Shown: positions 23,550 through 36,420, numbered from the stretch's first letter. The stretch: 64,000 nucleotides of DNA from Methylobacterium jeotgali (GCF_022179345.1 NZ_BPQR01000030.1:1-64000); one strand, 5' to 3'. Notes: a model not told the origin generated them from the sequence alone. Program-made: numbers and translations.

Positions 23550-24008
23550 ATGTCCCGCGCCCCGCTCCTGTCCTGTCTCGCGACCGGTCTCGCCGCCGGC
23601 CTCGCGCTCGGCCTCGCCACGCCGGCGAGCGCCCTCTCCGCGCAGGATTGCTCGGCGAAGTATCAGGCTGCCAAGAAGGCCGACACCCTCAAGGGCCAGA
23701 GCTGGAACGACTTCCGCAAGGCCCAGTGCGGGGATGCCGCCGCGGCCGAGCCGGCCGCCGCTCCCGCCGCCAAGGCGGCCGCGCCGGCCACGCCCTCCAC
23801 CACGCCCGCCGTCGCCGGCAGCGCCGTCTATCCGAAGGCGGTCGATCCGAAATACGCCAAGGAGAGCGCCGGCAAGGGCCGCCAGAAGACCTGCCTCGAC
23901 CAGTACAATGCCAACAAGGCCGCCGGCGGCTCCGCCAATGGCGGCATGAACTGGATCCAGAAGGGCGGCGGCTACTACGCCGAGTGCAACAAGCGCCTCA
24001 AGGTCTGA
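23550..24008 (+). CDS. Secreted Cys-containing hypothetical protein (152 aa)
   Basis: A signal peptide (LATGLAAGLALGLATPASA, cleavage near 29) is followed by a short helical unit with two Cys (CSAKYQAAKKADTLKG to QC), an Ala/Pro linker, then a second unit with two Cys (CLDQYNANKAAGG and YYAECNKRL). The two units share the C-x2-(K/Q)Y-x-A-x-K pattern, so it looks like a duplicated periplasmic domain. Reminiscent of PsiF-like proteins but not assigned. The start has GAAGGGAGG upstream. Confidence 0.65.
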   Translation: MSRAPLLSCLATGLAAGLALGLATPASALSAQDCSAKYQAAKKADTLKGQSWNDFRKAQCGDAAAAEPAAAPAAKAAAPATPSTTPAVAGSAVYPKAVDPKYAKESAGKGRQKTCLDQYNANKAAGGSANGGMNWIQKGGGYYAECNKRLKV

Positions 24009-24033
24009 GGCGCTCTCCCTCCGATGCGGCCAC

Positions 24034-25098
24034 CTACCCTTTCACCTGCCCGTGGACGAGGCGGTGGATGAAGCCGAGCTTGGCGATGACGGCGGGCGAG
24101 AGCACGAAGGGGTAGAGGTCCCCCTGCCCCATCGCCCGTGAGACGCTGTTCATCGCGAAGACGAAGGGCAGCCAGGCGGCGACGATCTGGTCGATGCTCA
24201 CGGCGGCGTAGGGGTCGAAGTCGATGCGCGCGGCGAGCCCGCCCTCCGCGTCGAGAAGCGGCTTCACCTCCATGCCGAAGGCGCTCGCCATCTCCAGCGT
24301 GTCGACGATGTGGAGGTAGTGCGCCCAGGTCTCGGCGAAGTCCTCCCAGGGATGCGTGGTCGCGTAGGCCGAGACCGAGTGCTGCTGCCAGTCGGGCGGC
24401 GTGCCCTCCTCGTAGTGGCGCTTGAGGGCGGCCTCGTAGTCCTGGCTGTCGTCGCCGAACACCGCCCGGCAGGCGTCGAGGAGGCCGGCGTCGCGCACCA
24501 AGAGGTCCCAGTAGTGATGGCCGACCTCGTGGCGGAAATGGCCGACGAGGGTGCGGTAGGGCTCGCCCATGCCGCGCCGGCGCGATTCGCGCTCGGCGTC
24601 GTCCGCCTCGATCAGGGCGATGGTGATGACGCCGTTCTCGTGGCCGGTCATCACCTTCGGTCCGTCGGCCTCCGGCGGGTCGGAGAGGAAGTTGAAGATC
24701 AGCCCGTGCTCCGGGTCCTCGGCGCGGGTGGCGAGGGGCAGGTTCCAGCGCAGCAGGGCGTAGAAGAGCTGGTGCTTTGCGAACTCCATCAGCCGCCAGC
24801 GCTCGAGATTCTCCGGCGTGCTCACGTCGGGGATGATGCCGTTGTGGCGGCAGGCCCGGCAGAAGGGCTCGCCGCTCTCGGGCGGCGTCAGCCAGTTGCA
24901 GGCGTCGTGCGCGGCGTTGGCGCAGAGGAAGCGCGTGGGGCCGGGGGCGGCGAGTGCCGTCCAGCCGTCGCCCGAAGGCTCCAGTGCCGAGAGCGCGTCG
25001 ATCTCCGGCAGGTAGGCCAGACGGTGCCCGCAGCGCCCGCAGGTGCGGTTCTCGAAATACAGGACGTTGCCGCAGGATTGGCACTGGAACAGCTTCAT
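24034..25098 (-). CDS. Zinc-ribbon plus putative zinc metallopeptidase (354 aa)
   Basis: The N-terminus carries a zinc ribbon (C6, C9, C20, C23 in FQCQSCG and CGRCG). A second Cys set lies at about 59-83. The core has a gluzincin-type HEVGH motif (H190, E191, H194 in FRHEVGHHYWD) with a likely third ligand in WEDFAETWAHYLHI (E250 region). This matches the family of putative zinc-binding metallopeptidases found in many Proteobacteria. Cytoplasmic, no signal peptide. An upstream in-frame start at 25152 is possible, but the zinc ribbon begins at 25098. Confidence 0.85.
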   Translation of the reverse strand: MKLFQCQSCGNVLYFENRTCGRCGHRLAYLPEIDALSALEPSGDGWTALAAPGPTRFLCANAAHDACNWLTPPESGEPFCRACRHNGIIPDVSTPENLERWRLMEFAKHQLFYALLRWNLPLATRAEDPEHGLIFNFLSDPPEADGPKVMTGHENGVITIALIEADDAERESRRRGMGEPYRTLVGHFRHEVGHHYWDLLVRDAGLLDACRAVFGDDSQDYEAALKRHYEEGTPPDWQQHSVSAYATTHPWEDFAETWAHYLHIVDTLEMASAFGMEVKPLLDAEGGLAARIDFDPYAAVSIDQIVAAWLPFVFAMNSVSRAMGQGDLYPFVLSPAVIAKLGFIHRLVHGQVKG

Positions 25099-25203
25099 GG
25101 GGGTCCCCGTCGGATGGCGCGTTCGGCACCGCCATGCATCGACCGTGCTCAATCCGAGTCGTCTTCTCCGGTTCCGAAAGAGGCCGGCCGCCGACGGGAA
25201 CGA

Positions 25204-25494
25204 ATGTCAGGCTCGGCCGTCATCCCTGAGAGCGGGTCCGCGTTCATCGCCGAGAACCCGCTGCGGCAGGGAGCGCGCCGAGCCATGCAGACTCTCGTTT
25301 CGACGCCGAGCCCCGGACCGTTCCACGGAACTCTCGTTCCGATGGACGCGACGGAGGACGATTTTCCGGATTTCGGTCGTCCGGACACGTGGCGGTCCGT
25401 CACGGCCGTCGACCGGCCCGACGCGAATATCGGCCGCCCGGCCTGGCACGAGCGGGCCAAGCGCATGCCCGAGGCGATCTCCCGGCGGCTCTGA
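25204..25494 (+). CDS. Possible small hypothetical protein
   Basis: The frame reads MSGSAVIPESGSAFIAEN and ends DANIGRPAWHERAKRMPEAI plus four residues. The last 50 residues (from ATG 25342, MDATEDDFPDFGRPDTW) look the most protein-like and may be the actual gene. No family recognised. The upstream neighbour is divergent. Confidence 0.35.
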   Translation: MSGSAVIPESGSAFIAENPLRQGARRAMQTLVSTPSPGPFHGTLVPMDATEDDFPDFGRPDTWRSVTAVDRPDANIGRPAWHERAKRMPEAISRRL

Positions 25495-25528
25495 GCGAAC
25501 AGGGGGTCACGCGTCGCGCTGCAGCCCG

Positions 25529-25801
25529 TCACTTCGGGCCGCAGCCGATGCAGATCCCCTTCTGGATGCCATCATCCTTCTTCTGCATCTCGGTCCGCTC
25601 GGGCGTGCCGCGCTCCGTGCCGCCCGCGCCGGCCGGCGGCATGGTACGTCCGACCGTGGAGGTGTTTGGCGCGGTCGAGGTCGAGGCGGGACCGCCGCCC
25701 GTGCCCGTCGACGCGGCGGGCTGGGCGGACGCGCCCGCGATGCCGAGGACCAGCGTGAGGGCGAGACCGTAGGGCGGAATTCGAAGACGGGACTGGATCA
25801 C
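25529..25801 (-). CDS. Small secreted hypothetical protein (90 aa)
   Basis: Signal peptide (LRIPPYGLALTLVLGIAGASA), then a Thr/Gly/Pro-rich linker. It ends with a Cys pair (GICIGCGPK). No recognised family. Codon use is consistent with coding. Confidence 0.55.
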   Translation of the reverse strand: MIQSRLRIPPYGLALTLVLGIAGASAQPAASTGTGGGPASTSTAPNTSTVGRTMPPAGAGGTERGTPERTEMQKKDDGIQKGICIGCGPK

Positions 25802-25928
25802 GGAGGGGCCTCCTGTTCACGGGGCCAACGTGCCGGAGGCGGGGCGGTTCGCGGCCCCGTCCGTTTCGGCCGCGAGGCAGCCCGGCGCGGAAACCGTCCG
25901 GTAATCCTCGCCCGCCAAGGATCGGCGC

Positions 25929-26174
25929 ATGGAGACACCGATTCCCCCCGCCCGAGCCCAGGTCGCCAGAACGGCCCCGGTCATGAGCAAGGACCAGCTC
26001 GCCGTCGAGCTGAAGCGCCTCGCCTCGGTGCAGGTCGCCGACATCACCCGCGCGGTGAAGGAGGGGCAGAAGGCCATCGCCCTCAACGAGGTGCGCGATC
26101 TCGCCCAGCGTCTCGCCCGGCTCGCGGACGCCTTCGCGCCGCCGGCCGCGGAGCCCGGCCGCGACGCCGCCTGA
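25929..26174 (+). CDS. Small helical hypothetical protein (81 aa)
   Basis: Mostly one amphipathic helix region (QLAVELKRLASVQVADITRA, then LAQRLARLADAF). An internal ATG (MSKDQ, 25983) is an alternative start. No family recognised. Convergent with the DUF488 gene, which ends 3 bp away. Confidence 0.5.
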   Translation: METPIPPARAQVARTAPVMSKDQLAVELKRLASVQVADITRAVKEGQKAIALNEVRDLAQRLARLADAFAPPAAEPGRDAA

Positions 26175-26177
26175 GGT

Positions 26178-26621
26178 TCAGCCGAACAGGTCGATCGTGG
26201 TGAAGCCCCGCGGCGCCAGCCGCTCGGCGAGGACGCGCCGGTGGCATCGCGCCGGATCGCGCTCGAAGCAGAGCAGGCAGGTCGGCGCCTGCGCCGCGGT
26301 TACTGCCAGCGCGTCGAGGGCGAGGTCGCCATCGGCGGTATCGAGCACCTCCTCGCAGTAGATCCTGCGCATCAGCGCGGCGTCATCGGCGCGGGCCGCC
26401 TCGCGCCCGGCCTTCGGCGTGCCGAGCGTCCGCAGATGCGTGTACCCGAGGCCGGCCTCGGCGAGGCCCGCCGCGAGCACGCCCTTCGAGAAGCCGCGCT
26501 TGCGCGAGTTCGCGACCGCGCGGACGTCGGCCAGCACCAGGACGCCGGCCGCCTGAAGCGCGGCGACGAGCCGCTCCTGGTCGAGCCCCTCGTAGCCGAT
26601 GGTGAACAGTGTGTTGCCCAT
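26178..26621 (-). CDS. DUF488-family protein (147 aa)
   Basis: The start TIGYEGLDQERLVAALQ and VLVLADVRAVANSRKRGFSK are typical of DUF488. The pattern CLLCFERDPARCHRRVLAE near the C-terminus, with its Cys and His, is the second family hallmark. Function unknown; cytoplasmic. Confidence 0.88.
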   Translation of the reverse strand: MGNTLFTIGYEGLDQERLVAALQAAGVLVLADVRAVANSRKRGFSKGVLAAGLAEAGLGYTHLRTLGTPKAGREAARADDAALMRRIYCEEVLDTADGDLALDALAVTAAQAPTCLLCFERDPARCHRRVLAERLAPRGFTTIDLFG

Positions 26622-26814
26622 GGGTTCTCCGTCGAAAAGGCGTGTCCCTTCAGCGGGATGTTAGGAGGTGATGACGCGCCGCGCGAGGGCGATGTCGCTG
26701 GCCTGCAACAGCGATCGGAAATCCGCCGCAAAGCCGTCAAAGCTCTGTTAACCGCCTCGGGGGCATCGATGGGCCCAGGTAATGTGGCGTACGGGAAGAG
26801 CGGGCCTGGCATCG

Positions 26815-27663
26815 ATGTCGCAGACGCACGCACGGCACGCGCCGGCCCGGACGTTCGGCGCCCTCGCCCGCAAGCTCGCGGCGGCGGCTCTGCTCGCCGG
26901 CCTCGCCGCCTGCGCCTCCAACAACGATTTCTACCCGACCAAGGGCGACGTGAAGCCCCATCCCGGCGTCGCCAAGGCCAAGCGGCACCCGATCCACGGC
27001 ATCGACATCTCGAAGTGGCAGGGCCCGATCGACTGGGCCTCCGTGCGCGGCGCCGGCACCCAGTTCGCCTTCATCAAGGCGACCGAGGGCGGCGACCACG
27101 TCGACGAGCGCTTCCGGGAGAACTGGGACGGGGCCGCCCGCGCCGGCGTGCCGCGGGGCGCCTACCACTTCGTGTTCTGGTGCCGCTCGGCCCGCGAGCA
27201 GGTGGAGTGGTTCAAGCGCAACGTGCCCGCCGACCCGAGCGCCCTGCCGCCGGTCCTCGACGTCGAGTGGAACGGCCACTCGCAGAAATGCCCGAAGCGC
27301 CTGCCCAAGGCCGAGGCGCTCGCCATGATGCGGGTGATGCTCGCCGAGATGGAGGCCTACACCGGCAAGCGGCCGATCATCTACACCGACATCACCTTCC
27401 ACAAGGACGTGCTGGAGGGCGAGCTGCCCGACTATCCGCACTGGCTGCGCTCCACCGCCGCTGAGCCGGAGCAGCGCTTCGCCAACCGCCAGTGGATGCT
27501 CTGGCAGTTCACCTCGACGGGGCGCGTGCCTGGCGTGCGCGGCGACGTCGACCGCAACGCCTTCTACGGCACGCAGGCCGAGTGGGCCTCGTTCCTCGCC
27601 ACCGACTGCGATCCGCGCGTCCACGGCGTGCTGTCGCGGCAGGGGCTCTGCACCGGCAAGTAG
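26815..27663 (+). CDS. GH25-type lysozyme, predicted lipoprotein (282 aa)
   Basis: Hydrolyses peptidoglycan glycan strands. A lipobox (LAGLAAC) suggests a lipid-anchored periplasmic protein. The GH25 fold is shown by HGIDISKWQGPIDW, FAFIKATEGG and the catalytic DxE pair in PVLDVEWNG, with IIYTDITF and WMLWQFTSTG as later landmarks. The start is taken at ATG 26815 (MSQTHARHA); an ATG at 26782 is also in frame. Single gene with AT-rich sequence downstream. Confidence 0.9.
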   Translation: MSQTHARHAPARTFGALARKLAAAALLAGLAACASNNDFYPTKGDVKPHPGVAKAKRHPIHGIDISKWQGPIDWASVRGAGTQFAFIKATEGGDHVDERFRENWDGAARAGVPRGAYHFVFWCRSAREQVEWFKRNVPADPSALPPVLDVEWNGHSQKCPKRLPKAEALAMMRVMLAEMEAYTGKRPIIYTDITFHKDVLEGELPDYPHWLRSTAAEPEQRFANRQWMLWQFTSTGRVPGVRGDVDRNAFYGTQAEWASFLATDCDPRVHGVLSRQGLCTGK

Positions 27664-27829
27664 CCGCCGGGCGCAACCGCGGCGTGCATTCCGGTCGCCG
27701 GACGGCCCCGAATCCCCGGACGAGAATTTTTTCCCTGCGGAATCTTTTCTTTGATGTCTGATAATGAACAGACCGCCGTCGCGGCCGTAGTCTAGGGAGA
27801 CCGCGAACCAACGCAGAACACTCCCGCCG

Positions 27830-28627
27830 ATGTCCGTTTCCGTTTCGCAGATGGAGGGCAACCTCCTCCTGAAGTCTCTCCATGCCGACGATCGGGCGCT
27901 CCTCGCCCCCCATCTCGACCTTCTGACGGTCCGGAAGGGCGACACCCTGTTCGAGACGGGCAGCGAGGTCGGGGCGATCCACTTCCCCTGCGATCAGGCC
28001 GTGGCAACCCTGCTCATCGCCATGCGCGACGGCCGCACGGCGGAAACGGCCACCATCGGGCGAGAAGGGGCGGTCGGGGGCGTCGTCAGCGACGGCAGCC
28101 TCCCGGCCTCGACCCATGCGGTGATCCAGATCCCCGGCCCGGTCCTGCGTATGGAGGCGAGCCGGCTCCAGGAAGTGCTGCAGCAGGCGCCGGCCCTGCG
28201 CAACCTCTTCACCCGCTACTCGGACTGCCTGCTGGCGCAGGTGCTCCAGTCGGTCGCCTGCAACGCCCTGCACCCGATCGAGCAGCGCTGCCTCCGCTGG
28301 CTGCTGACGCTCCAGGACCGGATCGGCTCCGAGGCGCTGCCGGTGACGCACGAGCTTCTCGCCGCGATGCTCGGCGTGCAGCGCACCTATCTGACGCGCA
28401 TCCTGCGCACCCTTCAGGAGAACGGCCTCGTCTCGGTGGGGCGGGGGCGCATCACCATCGTCGACCCGAGCGAGGCGGAGAACGCCGCCTGCGAGTGCCA
28501 CGCCACGGTGAAGCGTCACTTCACCAGCGTGCTCGGGGCGGTCTACGGCGCGCAGGGGCGGATCGTGGGCGTCGAGCCGCCGCGCGATCCCGCCCGCGGC
28601 GGCGCCCGCGTCGCGCGCGGGCGCTGA
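27830..28627 (+). CDS. Crp/Fnr-family transcriptional regulator (265 aa)
   Basis: A cyclic-nucleotide-binding-like beta-barrel (about residues 15-125, with LLTVRKGDTLFETGSEV) leads via a helix into a winged HTH (VTHELLAAMLGVQRTYLTRI, about 175-200). The Cys cluster of classic Fnr is absent, so oxygen sensing through an Fe-S cluster is unlikely. Such regulators are abundant in Methylobacterium and targets cannot be inferred. The 166-bp upstream gap is AT-rich and probably holds the promoter. Confidence 0.9.
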   Translation: MSVSVSQMEGNLLLKSLHADDRALLAPHLDLLTVRKGDTLFETGSEVGAIHFPCDQAVATLLIAMRDGRTAETATIGREGAVGGVVSDGSLPASTHAVIQIPGPVLRMEASRLQEVLQQAPALRNLFTRYSDCLLAQVLQSVACNALHPIEQRCLRWLLTLQDRIGSEALPVTHELLAAMLGVQRTYLTRILRTLQENGLVSVGRGRITIVDPSEAENAACECHATVKRHFTSVLGAVYGAQGRIVGVEPPRDPARGGARVARGR

Positions 28628-28663
28628 GGCCGGACGCGGGTCCGGCGTTCCGAGGGGCCGCGC

Positions 28664-30703
28664 TCAGGCGGCCCGCACGGTTCCGAGGAAGCGGTCGAGC
28701 TCGTTGCGCAGGGCGCCGGCCTGCTGGGACAGCTCGCTCGCCGCCGAGAGGACCTGCTCGGAGCCGCTGCTCGTCGTTCCCGCCGCCTGTGCGACGCCGG
28801 CGATGTGGCTCGACACGGCGCGGGTGCCCTCCGAGGTGCGGGCGGTGGTCCGGGCGATCTCGCCGGTCGCGGCCCCCTGCTCCTCCACGGCCGCGGCGAT
28901 GTCCCCGCCGATCCGGGCAAGACGCTGGATCACGCTGACGACGCCGCCGATGCCCGCGACCGAGGCCTCGGTGGAGGCGGTGATCTCGCCGACCTTGGCG
29001 GAGATCTCCTCCGTCGCCCGCGCCGTCTGGCCGGCAAGCTCCTTCACCTCCGAGGCGACCACGGCGAAGCCGCGGCCCGCCTCCCCGGCGCGGGCCGCCT
29101 CGATGGTGGCGTTGAGGGCGAGCAGGTTGGTCTGGCCGGCGATCGTCGAGATCAGGCCGACGATCTCGCCGATGCTGGCGGCGGCGGTCGCGAGCCTCTG
29201 CACCTCGCCGGCCATGGCCTGCGCGTCGCGCTCGGCGGTCGCGGCGAGGTCCGCCGAGCTCGTCACCTGGGTGCCGATCTCCTGCACGGAGGCCGAAAGC
29301 TCCTCGGTCGCCGCGGCGACGGTGTCGGCGGAGAGCGCGGCCTCCTGCGAGGCACCGGCGACGCTCTCGCTGAGGCTGGCGACGTCCTCGGCGGCGCGGG
29401 ACATCTCGCGGGCGGACGCCTCGAGTTCCGTCGCCGCCGCCGAGACGGCGCCGACGATGCCCCCGACGCGGCTCTCGAAGGCGTCCGCGACGGCGTGCAT
29501 CGCGGCGCGCTGGGAACTGGCGTTGGCCTCGGCCATCCGCTCCTGCTCCGCTCGGATGCGGCGGCGCTCGACGACACTGTCGCGGAAATCGACCGCTGCG
29601 GCGGCGATGGCGCGGACCTCCTGCGGGCCGCCCTGGGGGATCGCGACCTCCGTCTCGCCCCGGCCGATGGCGGAGAGCGCCTGGGCCATGCGGGTGAGCG
29701 GCCGGGCGATGGCTCCGCCGAGGCCGACCGCGAGCGCGCCCGACAGGCCGAAGATGCCGAGGCCGAGCACCGACCACAGCATCAGGCTGCGGTCGGCGGC
29801 TCCGCGCAGGGTCGCGGCCTGCTCCACGAGCGCCGTGCCGAGCCGGTCCTCCACGCCCTTCAGGGCGTCGATCCGCTTGGTGGCGAGGCCGAACCAGGCC
29901 GGGCCGTCCCGAAAGGCGAGGGCCTCGCCGGGCTGGGTGCCGAGGGCGAGCGTGCGCAGCTTGGCGATCTCCTGGGCGGCGGGCACCGCTTCGGCGGCCT
30001 CCAGCGCGGTGACCTCGCCGGCCTCCGCCCGCAGCCGGAACCGGCCCTCGTGGATGCCCTGCGCCGCGACGAGGTTCGAGAAGCGCATCAGGCCGGGAAG
30101 CTCGAACCGGCCGGCGGCGAAGGCGGCGGAGCCGACGGCCCGCTCCTGTCCCGCGGCCTCCTTGAGGGCGAGAAGGGAGGAGTAGGCGGCGACGCGGTTG
30201 GCGATCCCGACGTCGCGGGTGATGGTCGCCATCTCGCCGATGATTCCGAGCCCCTGCCCGATCAGGCCGGTGTAGAAGGCGATGACCTGGGGAGGCGTAA
30301 CCGTGAGGGCGTCGACGGCCTGACGCTGGGCGGCGATGCCGGCGAGGGCCGCCTCGAAGGCGGTGCTGCGCTTGGCGAAGCCGTCGCCGTAGGCTCTCGC
30401 CTCCTCGCCGATGCCGGTCAGGCCCTTCAGCACGGCGTCGGTGCGGGCGCGCTGGGCGGAGAGCTCCTCGCGAAACTGCGTGCCTTTCGAGCCGAGGAAC
30501 AGGCTCGAGGCGCCCCGCTCCCGTTGCGCCTCGTGGATGAAGGCGCTCAGCCGGGCCGCCAGCCCCGCGAGCTTCTCGACGCCAACGAGCTCCGTCCGCT
30601 GCGATGTCTTGTCGACGACGGCGATCCCCGAGACCGCTGCGAAGGCCAGGCAGGGCGCCAGAGCGACGGCCAGGATCCGGCCCTTGAGTGAACGGAACAA
30701 CAT
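28664..30703 (-). CDS. Methyl-accepting chemotaxis protein with NIT sensor (679 aa)
   Basis: Transmembrane chemoreceptor. TM1 is at about residues 8-30. The periplasmic part (31-300) begins with the nitrate/nitrite-sensing (NIT) domain signature [16 protein letters not shown]2 is at about 307-330, HAMP follows ([20 protein letters not shown]), and the signalling domain has the conserved hairpin tip ([20 protein letters not shown]). The ligand is inferred to be nitrate/nitrite-like from the family only. The start is taken at ATG 30703; an ATG 11 codons upstream is possible. Confidence 0.95.
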   Translation of the reverse strand: MLFRSLKGRILAVALAPCLAFAAVSGIAVVDKTSQRTELVGVEKLAGLAARLSAFIHEAQRERGASSLFLGSKGTQFREELSAQRARTDAVLKGLTGIGEEARAYGDGFAKRSTAFEAALAGIAAQRQAVDALTVTPPQVIAFYTGLIGQGLGIIGEMATITRDVGIANRVAAYSSLLALKEAAGQERAVGSAAFAAGRFELPGLMRFSNLVAAQGIHEGRFRLRAEAGEVTALEAAEAVPAAQEIAKLRTLALGTQPGEALAFRDGPAWFGLATKRIDALKGVEDRLGTALVEQAATLRGAADRSLMLWSVLGLGIFGLSGALAVGLGGAIARPLTRMAQALSAIGRGETEVAIPQGGPQEVRAIAAAAVDFRDSVVERRRIRAEQERMAEANASSQRAAMHAVADAFESRVGGIVGAVSAAATELEASAREMSRAAEDVASLSESVAGASQEAALSADTVAAATEELSASVQEIGTQVTSSADLAATAERDAQAMAGEVQRLATAAASIGEIVGLISTIAGQTNLLALNATIEAARAGEAGRGFAVVASEVKELAGQTARATEEISAKVGEITASTEASVAGIGGVVSVIQRLARIGGDIAAAVEEQGAATGEIARTTARTSEGTRAVSSHIAGVAQAAGTTSSGSEQVLSAASELSQQAGALRNELDRFLGTVRAA

Positions 30704-30994
30704 CGGCAAATCGAGTCCTCGGACGACAATCATGCCCCCGGGGCTGGTGTTGCGGATTGCGAGTTACAGTTCGGTTTACTCTGGGTTGAACGTATTCATA
30801 TACGATCAATAGAATACTATTTATGCATGTTCTGATGAGTTTTTGTGCAGGCAGGCGCGCTTTCGGGCGCGTCGATCGAGCGTCCTGGCGCCGCCGGCCC
30901 GCATTGGATTTCCGCGGCCCATCCTTACATCCTGCGTGAGGTCTCACGCAGTGCGCCGAACGGTCGCCGGACGTGTTGCCGCTGTACCATGTTT

Positions 30995-31009
30995 GTTCTA
31001 GCAGAGGTC
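30995..31009 (+). promoter_or_regulatory. Candidate LexA (SOS) box upstream of uvrA
   Basis: GTTC (30995-30998), seven bases, GGTC (31006-31009). The alphaproteobacterial LexA box is GTTC-N7-GTTC, so this matches seven of eight bases and lies 42 bp before the uvrA start. uvrA is a classical SOS gene. Confidence 0.5.
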
Positions 31010-31051
31010 CGGATCGCGCCACGGGTCGCGGGACGGCGGGGATGCGCGCGC

Positions 31052-34183
<3,132 letters not shown>

Positions 34184-34636
34184 GGCCTGATTCGTAGGCA
34201 CCGATGGGCGATTCCAGCGCCCGGCCGGCCCGGATGCGGTCGCCGGGACCGCGGCGGGCGCCTCGGAAAGCCGGGCGCGCCTGCGCGATGGTCGCCGTCG
34301 ACTTGCGCAATCGTCCCATCCGCCGGCGGCGCCAAGGGACTGTCACACTTGAAAATTCGGTGGCGGGCAATGCTTCGTGCCCGTGCTCGGGTGCTGTGTT
34401 GCGCCGCCGCAAGAATGCGGCTTTTCAGCAACGGTGCTTCCGGAAGCGCCGTGAATGCAGGCAACCCGCTGTCATTAAACGGGCAGGTGTAGAATAGTTC
34501 TCGACGTTGAGACTTGAGGCCCGTTCGTAAAGGGGGCGCTCGGCGAAGGTTTGGAACGGCGGTCGAGAACGACCTCGGCAACCCATCGCAGGACGCACGG
34601 GGCGAACGGCTGAGATCCTTGGGAAGGAACGATAAC
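34184..34636. other. Intergenic region uvrA to MetA-type protein gene
   Basis: 453 bp without a convincing gene. A few short frames exist with poor codon use. AT-richer sequence at 34470-34520 may hold the promoter of the downstream gene. No clear terminator after uvrA. Confidence 0.4.
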
Positions 34637-35596
34637 ATGATGAAGACCTGGCTCACCGCCGGCGCGGTGGCGCTCTCCGTCGGCATGTCCGCGACGGCCG
34701 CCTTTGCCCAGACCACCACCGTCCCCGGCGAGCAGGTCGGCCTTGCGGTCGGCGCGCCGCTGCCCGAGGGTGTGTACGCGATCAACACCTTCACCTACCG
34801 CAGCCCGGACGGCCCGAACGCGACCTCGGTCGACACGGCCGTGAACGTTCCGATCCTGCTGTGGTCGACCCCGTGGCAGATCCTCGGCGCGCGCGTCGAG
34901 CTCGCCATCGCCCCCCCGACCGTGTTCACCTTCAACCGCGCTGCCGGTGGCCGTGACACCTCGATCAACGTCGGCACCTTCGTCGGCGGCATCTTCGCCT
35001 GGGATCTCGGCAGCAACGTCGGCATCAGCTACCTGGCCGGTGTCTACCTGAACGAGGCCAATGCTGGCCGCGGCGGCGGCCTGCCGATCCTGGCCTCCAA
35101 CACCTACCGCCAGGGCGTCGCCATCAGCTACACCGGCGACGGCTGGAACCTGACCGCGAACCTGACCTACAACTTCTACGACGTTCCGGCCCGCTTCAGC
35201 GGCCGTAATGGCATCCCGGGCTTCTACGGCGCCCAGTTCCCGTCCGACGCCCTCAACCTCGACCTGACCGCGACGAAGAAGTTCGGCAAGTTCGAGATCG
35301 GCGCCATCGGTTACGGCACCACCAACCTGCCGAACGCCCGCGTCCCCGCTCTCAACGGCGGTGGCCGGTTCGCCCTCGGCGGCCTCATCGGCTACGACTT
35401 CGGGCCCTTCACGGTCCAGGCCTGGATCGCCCGCGACGTCGTGACCACCGCCCGCCAGACCGTTCTGGTCGCCGGTCTCCCGGTCGTCACCAACCGCGAG
35501 GCCTACTCGACCGAGGGCTGGTTCCGCGTCGTGGCCCCGCTCTACACCCCGGCCGCCGCCGCTCCGCCGCCGGCCCCGCTGGTCCGCAAGTACTGA
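34637..35596 (+). CDS. MetA-pathway-of-phenol-degradation-type outer membrane protein (319 aa)
   Basis: Signal peptide (MMKTWLTAGAVALSVGMSAT plus AAFA, cleavage before QTTTVPG). The rest is beta-rich with alternating aromatic/Gly strands typical of an outer-membrane barrel, as in the SphA/MetA-like transporter family (for example TYNFYDVPARFSG, GALIGYDFGPFTVQAW-like strands). Substrate not predictable. Ends with a Pro/Ala tail (PAAAAPPPAPLVRKY). The ATG has AAGGAAC upstream. Followed by a terminator. Confidence 0.8.
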   Translation: MMKTWLTAGAVALSVGMSATAAFAQTTTVPGEQVGLAVGAPLPEGVYAINTFTYRSPDGPNATSVDTAVNVPILLWSTPWQILGARVELAIAPPTVFTFNRAAGGRDTSINVGTFVGGIFAWDLGSNVGISYLAGVYLNEANAGRGGGLPILASNTYRQGVAISYTGDGWNLTANLTYNFYDVPARFSGRNGIPGFYGAQFPSDALNLDLTATKKFGKFEIGAIGYGTTNLPNARVPALNGGGRFALGGLIGYDFGPFTVQAWIARDVVTTARQTVLVAGLPVVTNREAYSTEGWFRVVAPLYTPAAAAPPPAPLVRKY

Positions 35597-35642
35597 GAAC
35601 CAAGCTTCGGGCCGGCATCCCCGGCCCGAATCGCTCCGTCGA

Positions 35643-35671
35643 GGCCGTCCATCGCAAGATGGGCGGCCTTT
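35643..35671 (+). terminator. Rho-independent terminator after the MetA-type gene
   Basis: GGCCGTCCATC pairs with GATGGGCGGCC (one wobble) around GCAA, followed by TTT. A second hairpin (TTCGGGCCGG with CCGGCCCGAA) lies upstream at about 35607-35631. Confidence 0.7.
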
Positions 35672-35779
35672 CGCGTTCCGGCCGCCCTTTCCTTCGCACG
35701 AGCCGAAACTTTCCTCCGGGCGCGCCCGTAACCGCCGCCAGCAGCGCGCGTCCCGCGGGCTCGCTTGAGAGGAAATGCC

Positions 35780-36346
35780 ATGCTCGGATCGTTCACCCGC
35801 CGCCTCGGCGCCCATGCCGCCATCGCCGCGCTCGGCCTGTCGCTCGCCGCAGCTCCCGCGCTGGCCAAGAACCCGATGGTCGGCGGCGCGCCGATGTATG
35901 CCAGCAAGACCATCGTCGAGAACGCGGTCAACTCGAAGGATCACACCACGCTCGTCGCCGCGGTGAAGGCCGCGGGCCTCGTCGAGACGCTGAGCGGCCC
36001 CGGCCCCTTCACGGTGTTCGCGCCCACCAACGCCGCCTTCGCCAAGCTCCCGCCGGGCACCGTCGAGACGCTCGTGCAGCCGCAGAACAAGGCGACGCTG
36101 ACGAGCATCCTCACCTACCACGTCGTGCCCGGCACCCTGACCGCGCGCGACCTGATGGCCGCCGTGAAGGAGGGTGGCGGCCAGGCGACGATCAAGACCG
36201 TGCAGGGCACGCCCCTCACCGTCACCAGCCGCGGCAAGAAGGTCTACGTGACCGACGCCAAGGGCAACACCGCGACCGTGACCATCGCCAACGTGATGCA
36301 GTCGAACGGCGTCATCCACGTCATCAACGGCGTGCTCCAGCCCTGA
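35780..36346 (+). CDS. Secreted fasciclin-domain (FAS1) protein (188 aa)
   Basis: A signal peptide (AAIAALGLSLAAAPALA) precedes one FAS1 domain: KTIVENAVNSKDHTTLVAAV, GPFTVFAPTNAAFAKLP, LTYHVVPG, and the C-terminal NGVIHVINGVLQP motif. Start ATG 35780 follows GAGAGG. FAS1 proteins mediate extracellular adhesion. It is convergent with the anti-sigma/sigma pair, which in mycobacteria (RskA/SigK) controls fasciclin proteins MPT70/83, so the linkage is suggestive. Confidence 0.93.
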   Translation: MLGSFTRRLGAHAAIAALGLSLAAAPALAKNPMVGGAPMYASKTIVENAVNSKDHTTLVAAVKAAGLVETLSGPGPFTVFAPTNAAFAKLPPGTVETLVQPQNKATLTSILTYHVVPGTLTARDLMAAVKEGGGQATIKTVQGTPLTVTSRGKKVYVTDAKGNTATVTIANVMQSNGVIHVINGVLQP

Positions 36347-36370
36347 TCGGTCCGAACGGAACCGTCCATC

Positions 36371-36398
36371 GCCCCGGCGCCGTGTGCGCCGGGGCTTT
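36371..36398. terminator. Terminator between fasciclin gene and anti-sigma gene
   Basis: GCCCCGGCGC and GCGCCGGGGC form a perfect 10-bp stem with a five-base loop, followed by TTT on the plus strand. It sits after the fasciclin gene and before the convergent anti-sigma gene. Confidence 0.75.
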
Positions 36399-36420
36399 CT
36401 CGTGAGCCGGGCGAGGCGCG

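Noticed and set aside
28521..31022. Long open frame antisense to the chemoreceptor
   Set aside because: Arg/Gly/Pro-rich shadow of a GC-rich gene; the opposite strand encodes a clear NIT-HAMP-MCP protein.
34475..36319. Minus-strand open frame across the MetA-type and fasciclin genes
   Set aside because: Arg/Gly/His-rich shadow; plus-strand genes have signal peptides and family motifs.
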